From Pseudomonas fluorescens (GTDB taxonomy: Bacteria > Pseudomonadota > Gammaproteobacteria > Pseudomonadales > Pseudomonadaceae), in assembly GCF_001708445.1 (NCBI RefSeq), contig NZ_CP015637.1:3287001-3351000 (forward strand): 64,000 nucleotides of DNA. Direction: 5' to 3'. Numbering within the stretch: the first letter of the stretch is position 1; each line of letters starts with the position of its first letter. Made by a program: the position numbers and the translations under genes. The notes below the pieces were generated by a model. It had not been told where the DNA came from. It saw nothing but the letters and a program-made list of their open reading frames with translations, and made no database searches. Shown here piece by piece: positions 20,201-28,873 of this stretch.

Positions 20201-23200
20201 CGGCCTGACGCTTAACGCCGATAGCTGGAGCAACAGCAACGTCATCCAGGCTGCGCGCCTGAACGTCAACGTCAATAACTTCACCCAGACCGCCAGTGGC
20301 CAGCTGTTGGCGTCCACCAGCCTCGTCGGTAGCGGCGGCAATTGGACCAACGATGGCCTGATCGCCAGTGACGGTGCGCTGAGCCTGAACCTCGGTGGCA
20401 CATACGCAGGCAATGGCCGGCTCAGTAGCCTTGGGACACTCGGGCTGAGTGCCGGGCAAGTGAGCTTGAACGCGGCTTCGAGCATCGCCGGCGGCGGAGA
20501 CACTACGGTGTCAGTCGGCGGCCAGCTGAACAACGTCGGTCGCCTGACCTCGGCGACCAACCTGATCGTCAACGCCGCAGGCATCAACAACCAGGGCACG
20601 CTGGGCAGCGGTCAAGGGCTGACCGTGACCACTGGCGCGCTGGTCAACGACCACGGCCTGATCTTCAGCGGCGCCGACATGAGCCTGCGCCTCGACACAC
20701 TGAACAACAGCTACGCCGATATCTACAGCCTGGGCAACCTGAGCATCGACCGCGACGGGCAGGGCGGTCTGGCAACCAGCGTGATCAACAGCTCGTCGAG
20801 CATCCAGAGCGATGGCAACCTGAGCTTGGCCGCCAGCACGCTTCAGAACGTGCGTGCCGTGCTGACCACCAGTGCCGGTGGCATTTACACCGCCTCCATC
20901 ACGGAGTATCCGTGCATAGAAAGCCCGAACTACGCGGGTGACTGCAGCGGCAAGCAAAACCACCTGTGGCAGATCGACCAACGCGAAAAACTCGAGGTGA
21001 CCGCTGCCAGCGCCGGTTCCAGCATCACCGCTGGGAAAAACCTCAATATCGCAGGCGGTGATGTACTCAATGCAAGCAGCACCATCGGTGCTGCCGGCAA
21101 CCTCAACATTACCGCCAACAACCTGACCAACAGCGGCGTTGAAACCGGCGAAACCGAAACCTGGCGGCTGTTCGTGTCCGAGCGCACCCGCAATGCCGGT
21201 ATGTGGTACGACGCTGCGGCGGCGTTCAACAACCGCTATGCCATTGGCGGCGCGGGCTACAACCCCAAAGACCTGAGCGGCCTGGTTGGCGCCATGTCCT
21301 CGTTTATCGGCATGACCGAGCAAGAGCGCACAGTGTTGCGCCGGGTCACCAAGATCAGTACGGGTGACCAGACCTACGCTGCCGTGATTCAGGCGGCAGG
21401 CGCGGTGAACATAAAGGCCCAGGACGGTATCGACAACCGTGTGGCGCGGCCCGGTTTCACCTATGTAGGTGCGGGTGCGAAAACCACCACTGGCAGTGCC
21501 GGCGCCAGCGGCGCGGGGGCGTTTTCGACGCGAGTTACAGTCAATCAACAGCTGCCACCGAACCTCGCCCAGCAGCAGGTGAATCCACTGACCTTACCGG
21601 GTTTCGCACTGCCCACCGGGCAGAACGGTTTGTTCCGCCTGAGTGGTCAAGGCAGCAGTACTCCAGTGGCCAGCGGCCCGCAAAGCTGGACCATGGGCAG
21701 CGCCAGCGTCAGCCCGACCCAGCGTCAGCAAGTGCTGCCCAGCGTCCAGCCCCCGAACATTCAACTGGGCAACGACGCTCAGGCTTCGGCCAGCGGCGTA
21801 GATTTGACTGCGGCAGGTCATCAGGCGTCAAACGTCAACGTGGGAGCCAGCGCGATTAACGTCAGCCCACCGGCTGCCAGCGCTGAGGGTTCTGCACTGC
21901 CAGGCCGGTCCACGGCGTTTACCATTAATCGCGTCCAGGGCTTGCCCGCCAGCAGCGGTCAGTCCACCCCCCATAAATACCTGATCGAAACCAACCCGGT
22001 ACTCACCGACCTCAAGCAGTTCATGAGCTCGGACTACCTGTTGTCCAACCTCGGTTACAACCCGGACCAAAGCGCCAAGCGCCTGGGCGACGGTTTCTAC
22101 GAACAGAACTTGATTCAGCAAGCCGTAGTCGCCCGAACCGGCCAGCGCTTCATCGATGGCCAGACCTCCGACGAGGGCATGTTCAAGTACCTGATGAACA
22201 ACGCCGTCGCCAGCAAACAGGAATTGAACCTGCAATTGGGCGTCTCCCTGACCTCCGAACAGGTCGCAGCCCTGACCCACGACATTGTCTGGATGGAAAA
22301 CGCCGAGGTGAACGGCGAGCAAGTGCTGGTACCGGTGCTGTACCTGGCCAACGCCAACAATCGCCTGGCCGCCAACGGCGCCCTTATCCAGGGCAGCGAC
22401 GTAACCCTGATCGCTGGTAAGGACCTGAGCAACGCGGGTACGTTGAAAGCTTCCAACAACCTGTCGGCGACGGCTGGCAACGACCTGGTGAACAGCGGTC
22501 TGGTCGAAGCGGGCAATCGTCTCGACCTGCTGGCCGGCAACAACCTGATCAACAAGGCAGGCGGTGTCATCGCCGGCCGCGACGTCTCACTGACGGCCGG
22601 CCGCGACGTGATCAACGAACGCACGGTTACCACCCACGAAAGCGGCAGCAGCTACCGAACCGAACGCACTGATTTCGTCGATAACGCCGCCCGCATCGAA
22701 GCCGCCAACGGCCTGACTGTCAACGCCGGGCGAGACGTCAACAACGCCGGCGGCGTGCTCAAAAGCGGCAAGGACACCACGATCAGTGCCGGACGTGACG
22801 TCAACCTTGTCTCTGCTGAACAAGTCACCAGCGGCGTGCGTGGTTTGTATACGAGTCAGGGCATTACCCAATACGGCTCGACCGTCGATGCCGGGCAGGA
22901 CTTGAAAGTCAGCGCTGGCCGCGATGTCACCGCGATTGCCAGTCAGCTTGCTGCCAAGCGCGATGTGAGCATGAGTGCGGTGGGTGATCTGACCCTGGCT
23001 TCGGCGGCGGATGAGCAGCATTCGTATGGTAAGACCAAGAAGGTGACGAGTCAGGAGGATCACACCCAGCAAGTCGCGACCAGTGTTTCGGCGGGTGGCA
23101 ATGTGGTGCTGGCAGCTGGCAAGGACTTGGGGTTGATAGCCAGCAAGGTCAGTGCAGGGAATGAGGCCTACCTGAGTGCGGGCGCCAACCTGACGTTGCA

Positions 23201-26200
23201 AGCGGCGGCCAATGAAGACTACAGCTTCTACAGTAAGGTCAAGAAAAGCTCGTCGGGTAAAAAGAGTCGACTGGATGAGATCGCCAGTACCACCAATATG
23301 GCCAGCTCGGTCACCAGTGGGATGAACAGCACGCTGGTTGCGGGTAATGATCTCATCGTCAAGGGCAGTGAGGTCGCCGCCGACAAGGGCGCAGCCAAGC
23401 TAGTCGCCGGTCATGATGTGCAGATTGTTGCGGTCACCGATTCCAATAGTGCTCGGCATGAAAGCAGCAAGAGCAAAAGCAGCTGGGGTGGGTTGAAGTC
23501 GAGCAAGGTTCAGGATGCGGTTTCTGAGACGCAGACCATGGCAAGGGGCAGCATTATCTCGGGTAACACCGTGGATGTGGCGGCTCTGCATGATGTCACG
23601 GTGAGAGGCTCCGGACTGGTCAGTACCCAGGACCTGAAGGTGCAGGCCGGTCGTGACCTGGTGATTGATGCGGCGCAAAACACGTTCACTCACAGTGAAA
23701 TGCACAAGCAGAAAAATCGAGACCTGACCGGTGTGCTGACGGCCAACAACCTGGGCATTGATGACATCACCGGCAATCAGCATCTGTCCATCAGCAGCCA
23801 GAACCATACCGGTCAGTCCGCTCAGACCACATTGACCGGCAGCACCGTCGGTTCGAGCCAGGGCAATGTTGTGCTCACTGCAGGGCGTGAGCTGAGCGTA
23901 ATCGCCAGCGATCTGGTCAGTACCAAAAACATGAACCTGACGGGGGCCAACGTCAACATTGCCGCTGGCATGGAAAGCGCCAGCCAGAGCAGTACCGACA
24001 AGTCCAGCAGCCTGGCAGTGGGCCGAGTGGTTGGCGGCGCTGTCGTGGATACCTTCAACTCCATCCGTGGCGCCATCAAGGCGGCGAACAACGCCGATGA
24101 CCCCAAACTCAAGGCTGTGAAGCTGGCGCAGGCCGCGCTGGCTGCTTACAACCTGAACGGTATGAGTGATTCGGTTTCCGAGGGCATCAAGGACTACGCC
24201 AACAACAAAGGCGGTTCCAGCAATGGCTCATTAATAAAAATCGGTACTGAAACAGCGCTGACCCACAGTAAAAGTACTAGCGAATATGAAAGCCAGACGG
24301 CCAAGCAGAGCTCGCTCAACGTAGGCCAGGCCCTTGCTATCGAAGCCACGGGAAAGGCACTGGGCACGGTAGGTGATATCCATGTCATCGGCAGTAGCCT
24401 GAAGGCGGCCGAGACTGCACTGATCGCCAAGAACGACATCATTCTGGAAAGTGCGCAGAACACCGCTGACTGGGCAAACAAGAACTCCAACAACAGAACG
24501 GCCATAGGCGCCAGCTTCAATATTGGTCAGCAGAATGGTTTTACCATCGACCTGGGTGCCCAGATCGCCAAGGGCATGGGTAACGGTAGTTCGGTCACTC
24601 AGGTCAATACCACGCTGGATAGCGGTGCACTGACGTTGCACAGTGGCAAAGACACCACCCTTGATGGCGCGCAGGTGCGAGCCAACAAGATTGATGCACT
24701 AGTCCAGGGCAACCTGAATATCACTTCGCGCCAGGACTCCGAAACCGAAAAGAACAAGCAGGGCAGTGCGGGTGTGGGCGCCAGTATCTGCATTCCGCCG
24801 ATCTGTTATGGCGCTCCGGTGACGGCATCGGCCAGCCTTTCCGCCGGCAACATGAAAAGTAACTACCAGGCTGTTACGGACCAGAGCGGTCTGTTTGCGG
24901 GCAATGGTGGTTACAACATTGTTGTCGGCGCCAACACCACGCTTAAAGGGGCAGTGATTGCCAGTGATGCGACGGCCGACAAAAACCTGCTCAGCACCGA
25001 CCGATTGATAACCAGCGACATCAAGAACAAGAGCGACATCGAGAGTTCGTCTGCCAGCGTCAGCGGTTCCGCCAGTTATGGAGGGGCGGGTGGATCGGCG
25101 GCTTCCTTGGGCGGCCTGTTCGGCATGTCGCTCAATGAGTCGGACAGTAGCAAGACCCGAAGTGCGGTCAGCGAAGGCACGATCATTGTACGTAACGCCG
25201 AAGGAGCTAACGACCTGGTTGGCTTGAACCGTGACACCGCCAATGCCAACGAAAAACTGGATCGCCCTGACAAAAAGGCGATTGAAGAGCGCATGGAGCT
25301 GATTCGTAGCTCTGTGGAGTTGGTCAATGGCATCTCGGATGCAATTGCCACGGCCAAGATGAAGGCCGCCAAGGATCCGAACAGTGATGAGTCGAAGGCG
25401 GCACGTCAGCAGCTACTGGAGAAGGGCACCGCCAATCCGACTCCTGATCAGATCGATCAACAGGTCAGTCAGAACTATGGCGTCGGTAGCAGCTTCAAGA
25501 AAGCGTCTCAGGCGGTCAGCGCTGTTGTCCAGGGAATCCTGGGTGGGAACATTGGTGGTGCGTTGGCTGGCGCCGCTGCGCCCTATGTGGCTGAAAGAAT
25601 CAAGAAGGCTACCGGGGACGACGACGTCGCGAACCTGATGGCACATGCGGTGTGGGGAGCGGTACTAGCCAAAGCTCAAGGTAACTCGGCGTTGGCGGGC
25701 GCTGCGGGAGCAGGTATTGGTGAATACATCGCCAAACAGTTGTATCCGAATAAACCTGTTGATCAATTAACCGAGTCGGAAAAGCAGACGATATCGGCTC
25801 TATCAACATTGGCTGGAGGACTGGCGGGTGGGCTGGCCGCTGGAGGCTTGAACAACGCGATTGCCGCTGCAGGGACCGCTAAAAACGCGGTCGAGAACAA
25901 CCATCTGAACCCGATCGAAGACGCCTCCCTGGAGATAATGCGAAAGGAGTACAACTCGTCGTGCGTGGGAGTTTCGTCAGATGAATGCACAAAACTGAAG
26001 GCTGATATTGAGGCTTTGTTCAAGAAGGCCCAAAGCATACTTAAAGACGAAACCATCAGCTTGGCAAGTGATGCGACCTGGGACTCCAAGCTGGATCACA
26101 AACCTGGCGACATCGTCATGTGCAAGACGTCCTATACCTCGTTCTGTGTAGTTACAGATCAATTTGTGAAAACCGCTGACGGTAACGAGTGGTATCTGAA

Positions 26201-26852
26201 GCCGGCGACCGTCGAACAGGCATTGGAAGGACGAGCGAATCAGGAGAAAATGGCGAGCGACCTGAAAGCGTCGCTTAAGCAGTTTGCTGATGATTCTTTC
26301 AGTGAAGGCTGCGGTGGGATGGGCCTAATTGGCATTGGATGCCAGCTTTCGATGGCATTTGGTGTCACTAACCCGGTTACAGAGGCCAAAGCGACTACTG
26401 GAGAGAGAATTGGTTGGTTTGCGCAAGCGCTTCTGAATATAGTGGGGCTGAAGGCTGCTGTTGGTGGTGCTGCGGCGGAAGGTGCAAAAGGGACTCCTGC
26501 TTGGGATAACGCTATATCTAAAGCTGACGGAGACTTCGGGTATCTCCCGCCTGTCCGGCAAAACTATGTTAAAGATGTTTACGACTTACAAGGGGCTGTG
26601 GACAAGATGCGTGCTAGCGGTGCAAGCGCAGAAGACGTTGCAAAGTATGCGTATGGCGCAAGAAACGAGCTGAAAATGAAGTACAGGGAGTATACACCTC
26701 CGGAAATGCTTGATGTCATTGATGCAAGAAACTTGGAGCGATATGGCAACAAGATTGGACCCGCATTTGATGATCTAGTTAAAAAAGGTAAAACTTTTGA
26801 TCAGATAATTGAAAGTTCTACTCGGGCTGGCGGTGGAGACCTTTTTCAATGA
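14289..26852 (+). CDS. cdiA: CdiA, giant contact-dependent growth inhibition toxin (filamentous haemagglutinin family)
   Basis: 4187 residues. An extended signal peptide ends near LAQA (about 47). The TPS domain (about 48-300) has SQL...NPYGVTCDGCGFINT. Then come FHA-type beta-helix repeats (LDNxxGxLxSxxxL, about 330-2160), including a 330-residue internal duplication, and an irregular receptor-binding-like region (about 2200-2690, starting YPCIESPNYAGDC). A second repeat block of GRDVxLTAGRDV type follows (about 2700-3560), and a PT-VENN pretoxin domain ends in AVENNHLN (VENN at 3868-3871). The 193 residues after VENN contain hydrophobic helices and look like an entry domain. The toxin itself probably starts at GAK (4065) and is 123 residues. 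Its end, ARNLERYG ... FDQIIESSTRAGGGDLFQ, resembles toxin tails of enterobacterial CdiA proteins; its activity is not established here. The cdiI start overlaps the stop by four bases. Confidence 0.95.
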   Translation: MDVRQFAFLARQPSAALKSRSNFLGLPKRGLALVLANAMFWQPLLAQADGIVVSAPGTTLGQAGNGVPIVNIAAPNGNGLSHNQFQDYNVGQQGVILNNATGRTQSTQLGGIILGNQNLNGTAASVILNEVNGGSPSQLRGYTEVAGQSAHVIVANPYGVTCDGCGFINTPQATLTTGKAVIENGQITRYQVDQGSVAIEGAGLNASNVDQFEIITRSAKINAEIQAKNLTIIAGANDVDAKTLKATARAADPASKPQLAIDSSALGGMYAGAIKLVSSEAGVGVKLDGKMVASSGDMQLDASGNLSLVDTAAAGAVNIKADNLQAKGPVYAGTTLDVKTQGDLTSQNNLVAKDRITLTSGGQLRNNGIIESGVNADNTRNATGDVSISAQSLNNTGKNIIASRDLVVNATQTLTNQGGTLSGQTTTLNAQTLDNQNNGRVLSVSALKVTADEVFNTLGVITSSGDLTANVGHLNNHNGELSSAGNTTVNASSLDNSDGQVTGDVALNIGLIGALNNQNGVLGSGQRVSITAASLDNSHNGSLVSDGGLTARIAGLFDNQNGDLSAKGAVDLQTGSLDNRNGSLSGKDRLTLRSDSLDNRTGNVRATNDLQLNVGQLDNRQKGLLNSQAAINFTGTQLDNRGGLLSAVGPMRLDAASTDNGGGRIASQTNLIANVAQFANQGGELVAQGALTLNGKVLDNRGGGLVGATKALQLNVDAVDNRGGEISSAVDVSLQGSQLNNSDNGKILAGTDLALRVAQIINQTKGQLFSKGATTVVGQSLDNSGGNLVTQQGLDIRLDNALSNVAGLISSEGTLAVNAGSLDSTGGNLSSAGALALTTKGVLKNQGGSISTDGTLTLNSAILDNSRKGQISGKNATVVTTGVFDNTQAGQLISGDTLDLSATQVSNGVASRIASDKALTASVTGFDQQGGQLFSKTSLSLDLNQGQLNNQNGLINAPLLMLKNLKDINNQGGEISSAQAFALDARNLDNGNGKLISNQGLTLRLEQWLTSVKGLISAQTLDLQSARLDNTGGLISSRGTLGVTVGGQVVNQGGTLIADGDMQISADSLDNSDGGQVVAQGALALTVDHVINRAKGLLSGKTDLTLIGQDLDNSGGSLLSQKNLKAGLSGDLTNSQGLLSAEGRLDVTAASLSNTLGSLSAAGPLTLTTTGVVLNQGGVIVTDAGLVLNSASLDNSNKGSISSKGAVRVNTGVLDNSHNGRLNSGDTLDLTATQLTNQDSGRIASSGALTANVTGLDQQGGQLFSNTALTLDVNRGQLNNQNGLISAPLLMLKNLTDINNDGGEISSVQAFNVTARSLNNSNGKLLSNQALTLRVDQALANLKGLIAAATLDVKAGSLDNSGGTLTSRANLDVNLDGLLNNQNKGLINATNGLTINSRGINNQSGSLLGSAIAIDFGAATADLDNSGGLITTAGVLSIQHLRDLSNRNGEISSTQSLDLSARALDNTGGKLISSNVLTVNADAVQNLGGLLSGWQGLSLTSNNLDNRNKGTLSSRDGDVSVAVSGAVLNSGEGAIVSRKNLSLNAVDLDNSNGGVISSGGAQTLTLSGLLKNAQGGLIDSDAALVIQAMTLGNAGGTVNAQQGLSFTGTALDNTGGNLVGNAAVTLDLLGVLTNTNGKLASVGPLRVQRSTQIDNQGGQLASQGLMTLLTGGLDNRNRGTVAANDLLTITTPGVVQNDADGLIYSQSGDLQVQAGSLSNGKGTLQSQGALTLTTGADINNQSGRIIAKTGDLSVSAGNVDNRGGVLSSLQSAFTAQLTGVLKNGYDLNNNRQGGVTQAQRLNLTALGGIDNYGGRVSAQSGDAIITTGNFDNRNGGLYAKGKINVTGNDFDNSGDNDGQIAGQQIDLNLSGALNNRLGIIESDSTLAIKAASLDNQTGQLRVLGGSGKTDFQIGGLFDNRNGTLESANTNLSLAAGGFLNDGGSLLHVGDGTFDISTANVTGAGGSIVTRGGLTLNADSWSNSNVIQAARLNVNVNNFTQTASGQLLASTSLVGSGGNWTNDGLIASDGALSLNLGGTYAGNGRLSSLGTLGLSAGQVSLNAASSIAGGGDTTVSVGGQLNNVGRLTSATNLIVNAAGINNQGTLGSGQGLTVTTGALVNDHGLIFSGADMSLRLDTLNNSYADIYSLGNLSIDRDGQGGLATSVINSSSSIQSDGNLSLAASTLQNVRAVLTTSAGGIYTASITEYPCIESPNYAGDCSGKQNHLWQIDQREKLEVTAASAGSSITAGKNLNIAGGDVLNASSTIGAAGNLNITANNLTNSGVETGETETWRLFVSERTRNAGMWYDAAAAFNNRYAIGGAGYNPKDLSGLVGAMSSFIGMTEQERTVLRRVTKISTGDQTYAAVIQAAGAVNIKAQDGIDNRVARPGFTYVGAGAKTTTGSAGASGAGAFSTRVTVNQQLPPNLAQQQVNPLTLPGFALPTGQNGLFRLSGQGSSTPVASGPQSWTMGSASVSPTQRQQVLPSVQPPNIQLGNDAQASASGVDLTAAGHQASNVNVGASAINVSPPAASAEGSALPGRSTAFTINRVQGLPASSGQSTPHKYLIETNPVLTDLKQFMSSDYLLSNLGYNPDQSAKRLGDGFYEQNLIQQAVVARTGQRFIDGQTSDEGMFKYLMNNAVASKQELNLQLGVSLTSEQVAALTHDIVWMENAEVNGEQVLVPVLYLANANNRLAANGALIQGSDVTLIAGKDLSNAGTLKASNNLSATAGNDLVNSGLVEAGNRLDLLAGNNLINKAGGVIAGRDVSLTAGRDVINERTVTTHESGSSYRTERTDFVDNAARIEAANGLTVNAGRDVNNAGGVLKSGKDTTISAGRDVNLVSAEQVTSGVRGLYTSQGITQYGSTVDAGQDLKVSAGRDVTAIASQLAAKRDVSMSAVGDLTLASAADEQHSYGKTKKVTSQEDHTQQVATSVSAGGNVVLAAGKDLGLIASKVSAGNEAYLSAGANLTLQAAANEDYSFYSKVKKSSSGKKSRLDEIASTTNMASSVTSGMNSTLVAGNDLIVKGSEVAADKGAAKLVAGHDVQIVAVTDSNSARHESSKSKSSWGGLKSSKVQDAVSETQTMARGSIISGNTVDVAALHDVTVRGSGLVSTQDLKVQAGRDLVIDAAQNTFTHSEMHKQKNRDLTGVLTANNLGIDDITGNQHLSISSQNHTGQSAQTTLTGSTVGSSQGNVVLTAGRELSVIASDLVSTKNMNLTGANVNIAAGMESASQSSTDKSSSLAVGRVVGGAVVDTFNSIRGAIKAANNADDPKLKAVKLAQAALAAYNLNGMSDSVSEGIKDYANNKGGSSNGSLIKIGTETALTHSKSTSEYESQTAKQSSLNVGQALAIEATGKALGTVGDIHVIGSSLKAAETALIAKNDIILESAQNTADWANKNSNNRTAIGASFNIGQQNGFTIDLGAQIAKGMGNGSSVTQVNTTLDSGALTLHSGKDTTLDGAQVRANKIDALVQGNLNITSRQDSETEKNKQGSAGVGASICIPPICYGAPVTASASLSAGNMKSNYQAVTDQSGLFAGNGGYNIVVGANTTLKGAVIASDATADKNLLSTDRLITSDIKNKSDIESSSASVSGSASYGGAGGSAASLGGLFGMSLNESDSSKTRSAVSEGTIIVRNAEGANDLVGLNRDTANANEKLDRPDKKAIEERMELIRSSVELVNGISDAIATAKMKAAKDPNSDESKAARQQLLEKGTANPTPDQIDQQVSQNYGVGSSFKKASQAVSAVVQGILGGNIGGALAGAAAPYVAERIKKATGDDDVANLMAHAVWGAVLAKAQGNSALAGAAGAGIGEYIAKQLYPNKPVDQLTESEKQTISALSTLAGGLAGGLAAGGLNNAIAAAGTAKNAVENNHLNPIEDASLEIMRKEYNSSCVGVSSDECTKLKADIEALFKKAQSILKDETISLASDATWDSKLDHKPGDIVMCKTSYTSFCVVTDQFVKTADGNEWYLKPATVEQALEGRANQEKMASDLKASLKQFADDSFSEGCGGMGLIGIGCQLSMAFGVTNPVTEAKATTGERIGWFAQALLNIVGLKAAVGGAAAEGAKGTPAWDNAISKADGDFGYLPPVRQNYVKDVYDLQGAVDKMRASGASAEDVAKYAYGARNELKMKYREYTPPEMLDVIDARNLERYGNKIGPAFDDLVKKGKTFDQIIESSTRAGGGDLFQ

Positions 26853-27157
26853 AGAGATTTATTGATGATAACGTTTATGCTCTTGGCCGTATGAAATCTG
26901 GAAGGTTGTATGCGGAGCTGATTTCTGATGTGGGCTGGGAAGGTTTCCCTAACTATGCGGAGGAGTTCATTAAGCTGTTCTCTGGCAGTATCATTAGTAA
27001 AAATGATTCTGTTGATACTAGAGTTTGGGGCGTGATTATAAAAGGTCAGTCCCTGCGATTGGTTTACGAAGACTTTCCCGTGATGATTAGTTTGGAGTCG
27101 CAAAGTGAAGGGGGGGACCGATTTGTCGAGGAGCTAAGAGAGATTTTGATAAGCTAG
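26849..27157 (+). CDS. cdiI: CdiI immunity protein for the CdiA toxin
   Basis: 102 residues, acidic and cytosolic with no membrane segment. It starts in an ATGA overlap with the cdiA stop, the usual coupling of toxin and immunity genes. The sequence (NVYALGRMKSGRLYAELISD ... WGVIIKGQSLRLVYEDFPVMISLE) looks like the immunity partners found beside CdiA toxins with the IIESxxRxGGxDL tail. It would bind and block the 123-residue toxin in the producing cell and in siblings. The GC content is much lower than in cdiB or the body of cdiA, as expected for an exchanged module. Confidence 0.88.
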   Translation: MKRFIDDNVYALGRMKSGRLYAELISDVGWEGFPNYAEEFIKLFSGSIISKNDSVDTRVWGVIIKGQSLRLVYEDFPVMISLESQSEGGDRFVEELREILIS

Positions 27158-27162
27158 GTTAG

Positions 27163-27519
27163 TCCTTCGGCGCAAAAGATGTAGTACCTGATCCAGGTAA
27201 GACCGCTGTATATTCTTCGACGGCTGAAGACGGCACTGTACAGTATGTTGGTATTACCGATAATCTTGAGGCGCGGTCAGCGGCACACTTATCCCAGAAA
27301 GGCATTGAAATTGATGCAATACCAGGTCTTCAGAATATATCTCGCAGTGATGCAAGGGCAGTTGAGCAAGTGTTGATCGAATACAACGACTTAGGTAAAG
27401 ATGGCGGCTCATTGATCAATAAGATCAACAGTATCTCCACAGCTAATCCGATTTATGCGGAGTCTCTCGCTAGAGGTGCCGCTCTTTTGAAATCAATTGG
27501 ATATCCAGGGTTTAAATAA
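27163..27519 (+). pseudogene. Orphan CdiA toxin module 1, GIY-YIG nuclease-like, no start codon
   Basis: 118 codons are open from just after the cdiI stop, with no usable start. They begin SFGAKDVVPDPGKT; the word GGCGCAAAAG (27169-27178) encodes GAK, as at the toxin boundary of full-length cdiA. The body AVYSSTAEDGTVQYVGITDN followed by LEARSAAH has the V-Y ... Y-V-G-I-T ... R...H layout of GIY-YIG nucleases. It ends SIGYPGFK. Such orphan toxins are silent unless recombined onto a cdiA body. The nuclease call is by motif only, and no partner C-terminal fold could be tested. Confidence 0.72.
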
Positions 27520-27971
27520 TGATCAAAATTGGAGATGTATTTGCCATCGCAACTACGAGTGGAAAAGCATATTTCCAGTTTGTGAAAAAAATCCCTCCTA
27601 TGGGTTCTTTAATCCGTGTCTTGCCAGGTACGTATCATGACGAACCAGATTTGGATGTCTTGGTAGAGGAAAAAACAAATTTCTGGATTTTTTTTCCTGC
27701 CTCGGCAGCTCTGAAGCAAGGAATTATCCAAAAAGCTAATAGTTGTACTGTTCCAACGCACTCTAAGGAGACCCCAACTTTCCGTGCTGGAGTAGTGGAC
27801 CCTTCAACTGGGCGTGTCGATGCTTGGTGGTTTTGGAACGGGGAGAAAGAATGGAAAGTTGGCGAAATTACAGAAGAGCAGCGGAAGTTTCCTATACGTG
27901 GAACATGGAACGACACTCTATTGGTCCAGAGAATTGAAGAGGGCTGGTTGCCGGAAAAGGATAGGCGTTAA
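27519..27971 (+). CDS. Orphan immunity protein 1, Imm26-like
   Basis: 150 residues. The ATG shares one base with the stop of the preceding toxin module (TAATG). The N-terminus MIKIGDVFAI ... GKAYFQFVKK, the acidic and aromatic body, and the WWFWNGEKEWKVG block fit the Imm26 family of polymorphic-toxin immunity proteins, cytosolic beta-rich proteins. It should neutralise orphan toxin module 1. Whether it is expressed depends on read-through from cdiA or a promoter I cannot identify. Confidence 0.72.
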   Translation: MIKIGDVFAIATTSGKAYFQFVKKIPPMGSLIRVLPGTYHDEPDLDVLVEEKTNFWIFFPASAALKQGIIQKANSCTVPTHSKETPTFRAGVVDPSTGRVDAWWFWNGEKEWKVGEITEEQRKFPIRGTWNDTLLVQRIEEGWLPEKDRR

Positions 27972-27986
27972 CTCTATCGGTTTTAG

Positions 27987-28484
27987 TCGCATGTTGGTGC
28001 AAAAGGAGGGCCAGCGAGTAATCTGAATGCGACGAGTGCTATAACAGACGCTGAGGCTGGAACCAGTGGATTGGCAAAGATAGGTTCTTTGAAGGGAGAG
28101 CCTGAGCTGCCACCAAAAAATGCAAGTCCGGACATGATTCGATCAATTGAGCGTCAAAATGAAGCTTCGAAGGGGCTTGCTCAAGCTGGATATGATGTTG
28201 AGCAGTTGGCAAATTCTGGGAAAAAAGGAGCCAACCCTGATTTGCGGATTAATGGTGAACTAGCTGATGTTTTCTCGCCAATCACCAATAGCCCAATTTC
28301 AGTGCTGAAAACAATAACCGGTAAAGTTGAGACTCAGGCTAGCAATATTGTTGTGAATTTGGCTGACTCTCCATTGACCTTTGATCAGATAGAAAGTGCA
28401 CTGCGCTCGAATCCTGTCGAAGGTTTGAAAAAGCTTTATTTGATGAAGGGCGGGGAATTTAGGGTGATAGGGGCTGCGAAGTGA
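27987..28484 (+). pseudogene. Orphan CdiA toxin module 2, CdiA_C tRNA-nuclease-like
   Basis: 165 codons are open from 27987 to the TGA at 28482, without a proper start. The word GGTGCAAAAG (27996-28005) encodes GAK near the beginning (HVGAKGGPASNLNATSA). The C-terminal part has SIERQNEASKGLAQAGYDVEQL ... NPDLRINGELADVFSP ... QASNIVVNL. That is the pattern of the CdiA_C domain, whose characterised Burkholderia members are tRNA nucleases with a PD-(D/E)xK fold; the acidic D of NPD and a later D/E are present. An internal TTG at 28071 could give a shorter product, but there is no ribosome site. Confidence 0.72.
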
Positions 28485-28873
28485 CAATTACAATGAATCT
28501 TGAGATTGAAGTTGGAGTTTCCTTTGAAGAAATTGCTTCAGTGCTCTCAGTGATGGGGGCTGAGCACGCAATTGAAAGTGGTTATCTAACAGGTAACTTT
28601 AAATATTCAGGTGTTTATTTTGTATTTCGTTGCTTTAGTACTCCTGAGGACGTTGCTGCTGAAGGGGTTGATGTTGATTGGAAAGCAGGTATGAGTGGAG
28701 CGTTTCATTGTCCTATAAAATATTTGCTGGAGAGTTCTGAGGATATTAAGTCTTTCCTTACGAAGCTGTCGATAGAGACGGATTTTAAATTTGTTCTTTC
28801 TTTTCAGTACGAAAGCTTGTATGTGATTCGTGATGAGTTTGGTATTAGTTTTCTGAGAAACATGGTTGATTAG
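28481..28873 (+). CDS. Orphan immunity protein 2
   Basis: 130 residues from a GTG that overlaps the toxin-2 stop (GTGA); an ATG at 28493 is an alternative start. It is acidic and has no signal or membrane helix. I do not recognise the family by sequence. Position and overlap identify it as the immunity partner of toxin module 2. The low GC content, with many TTT/ATT codons, differs strongly from the core genes. The next orphan module starts right at its stop codon. Confidence 0.65.
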   Translation: MTITMNLEIEVGVSFEEIASVLSVMGAEHAIESGYLTGNFKYSGVYFVFRCFSTPEDVAAEGVDVDWKAGMSGAFHCPIKYLLESSEDIKSFLTKLSIETDFKFVLSFQYESLYVIRDEFGISFLRNMVD

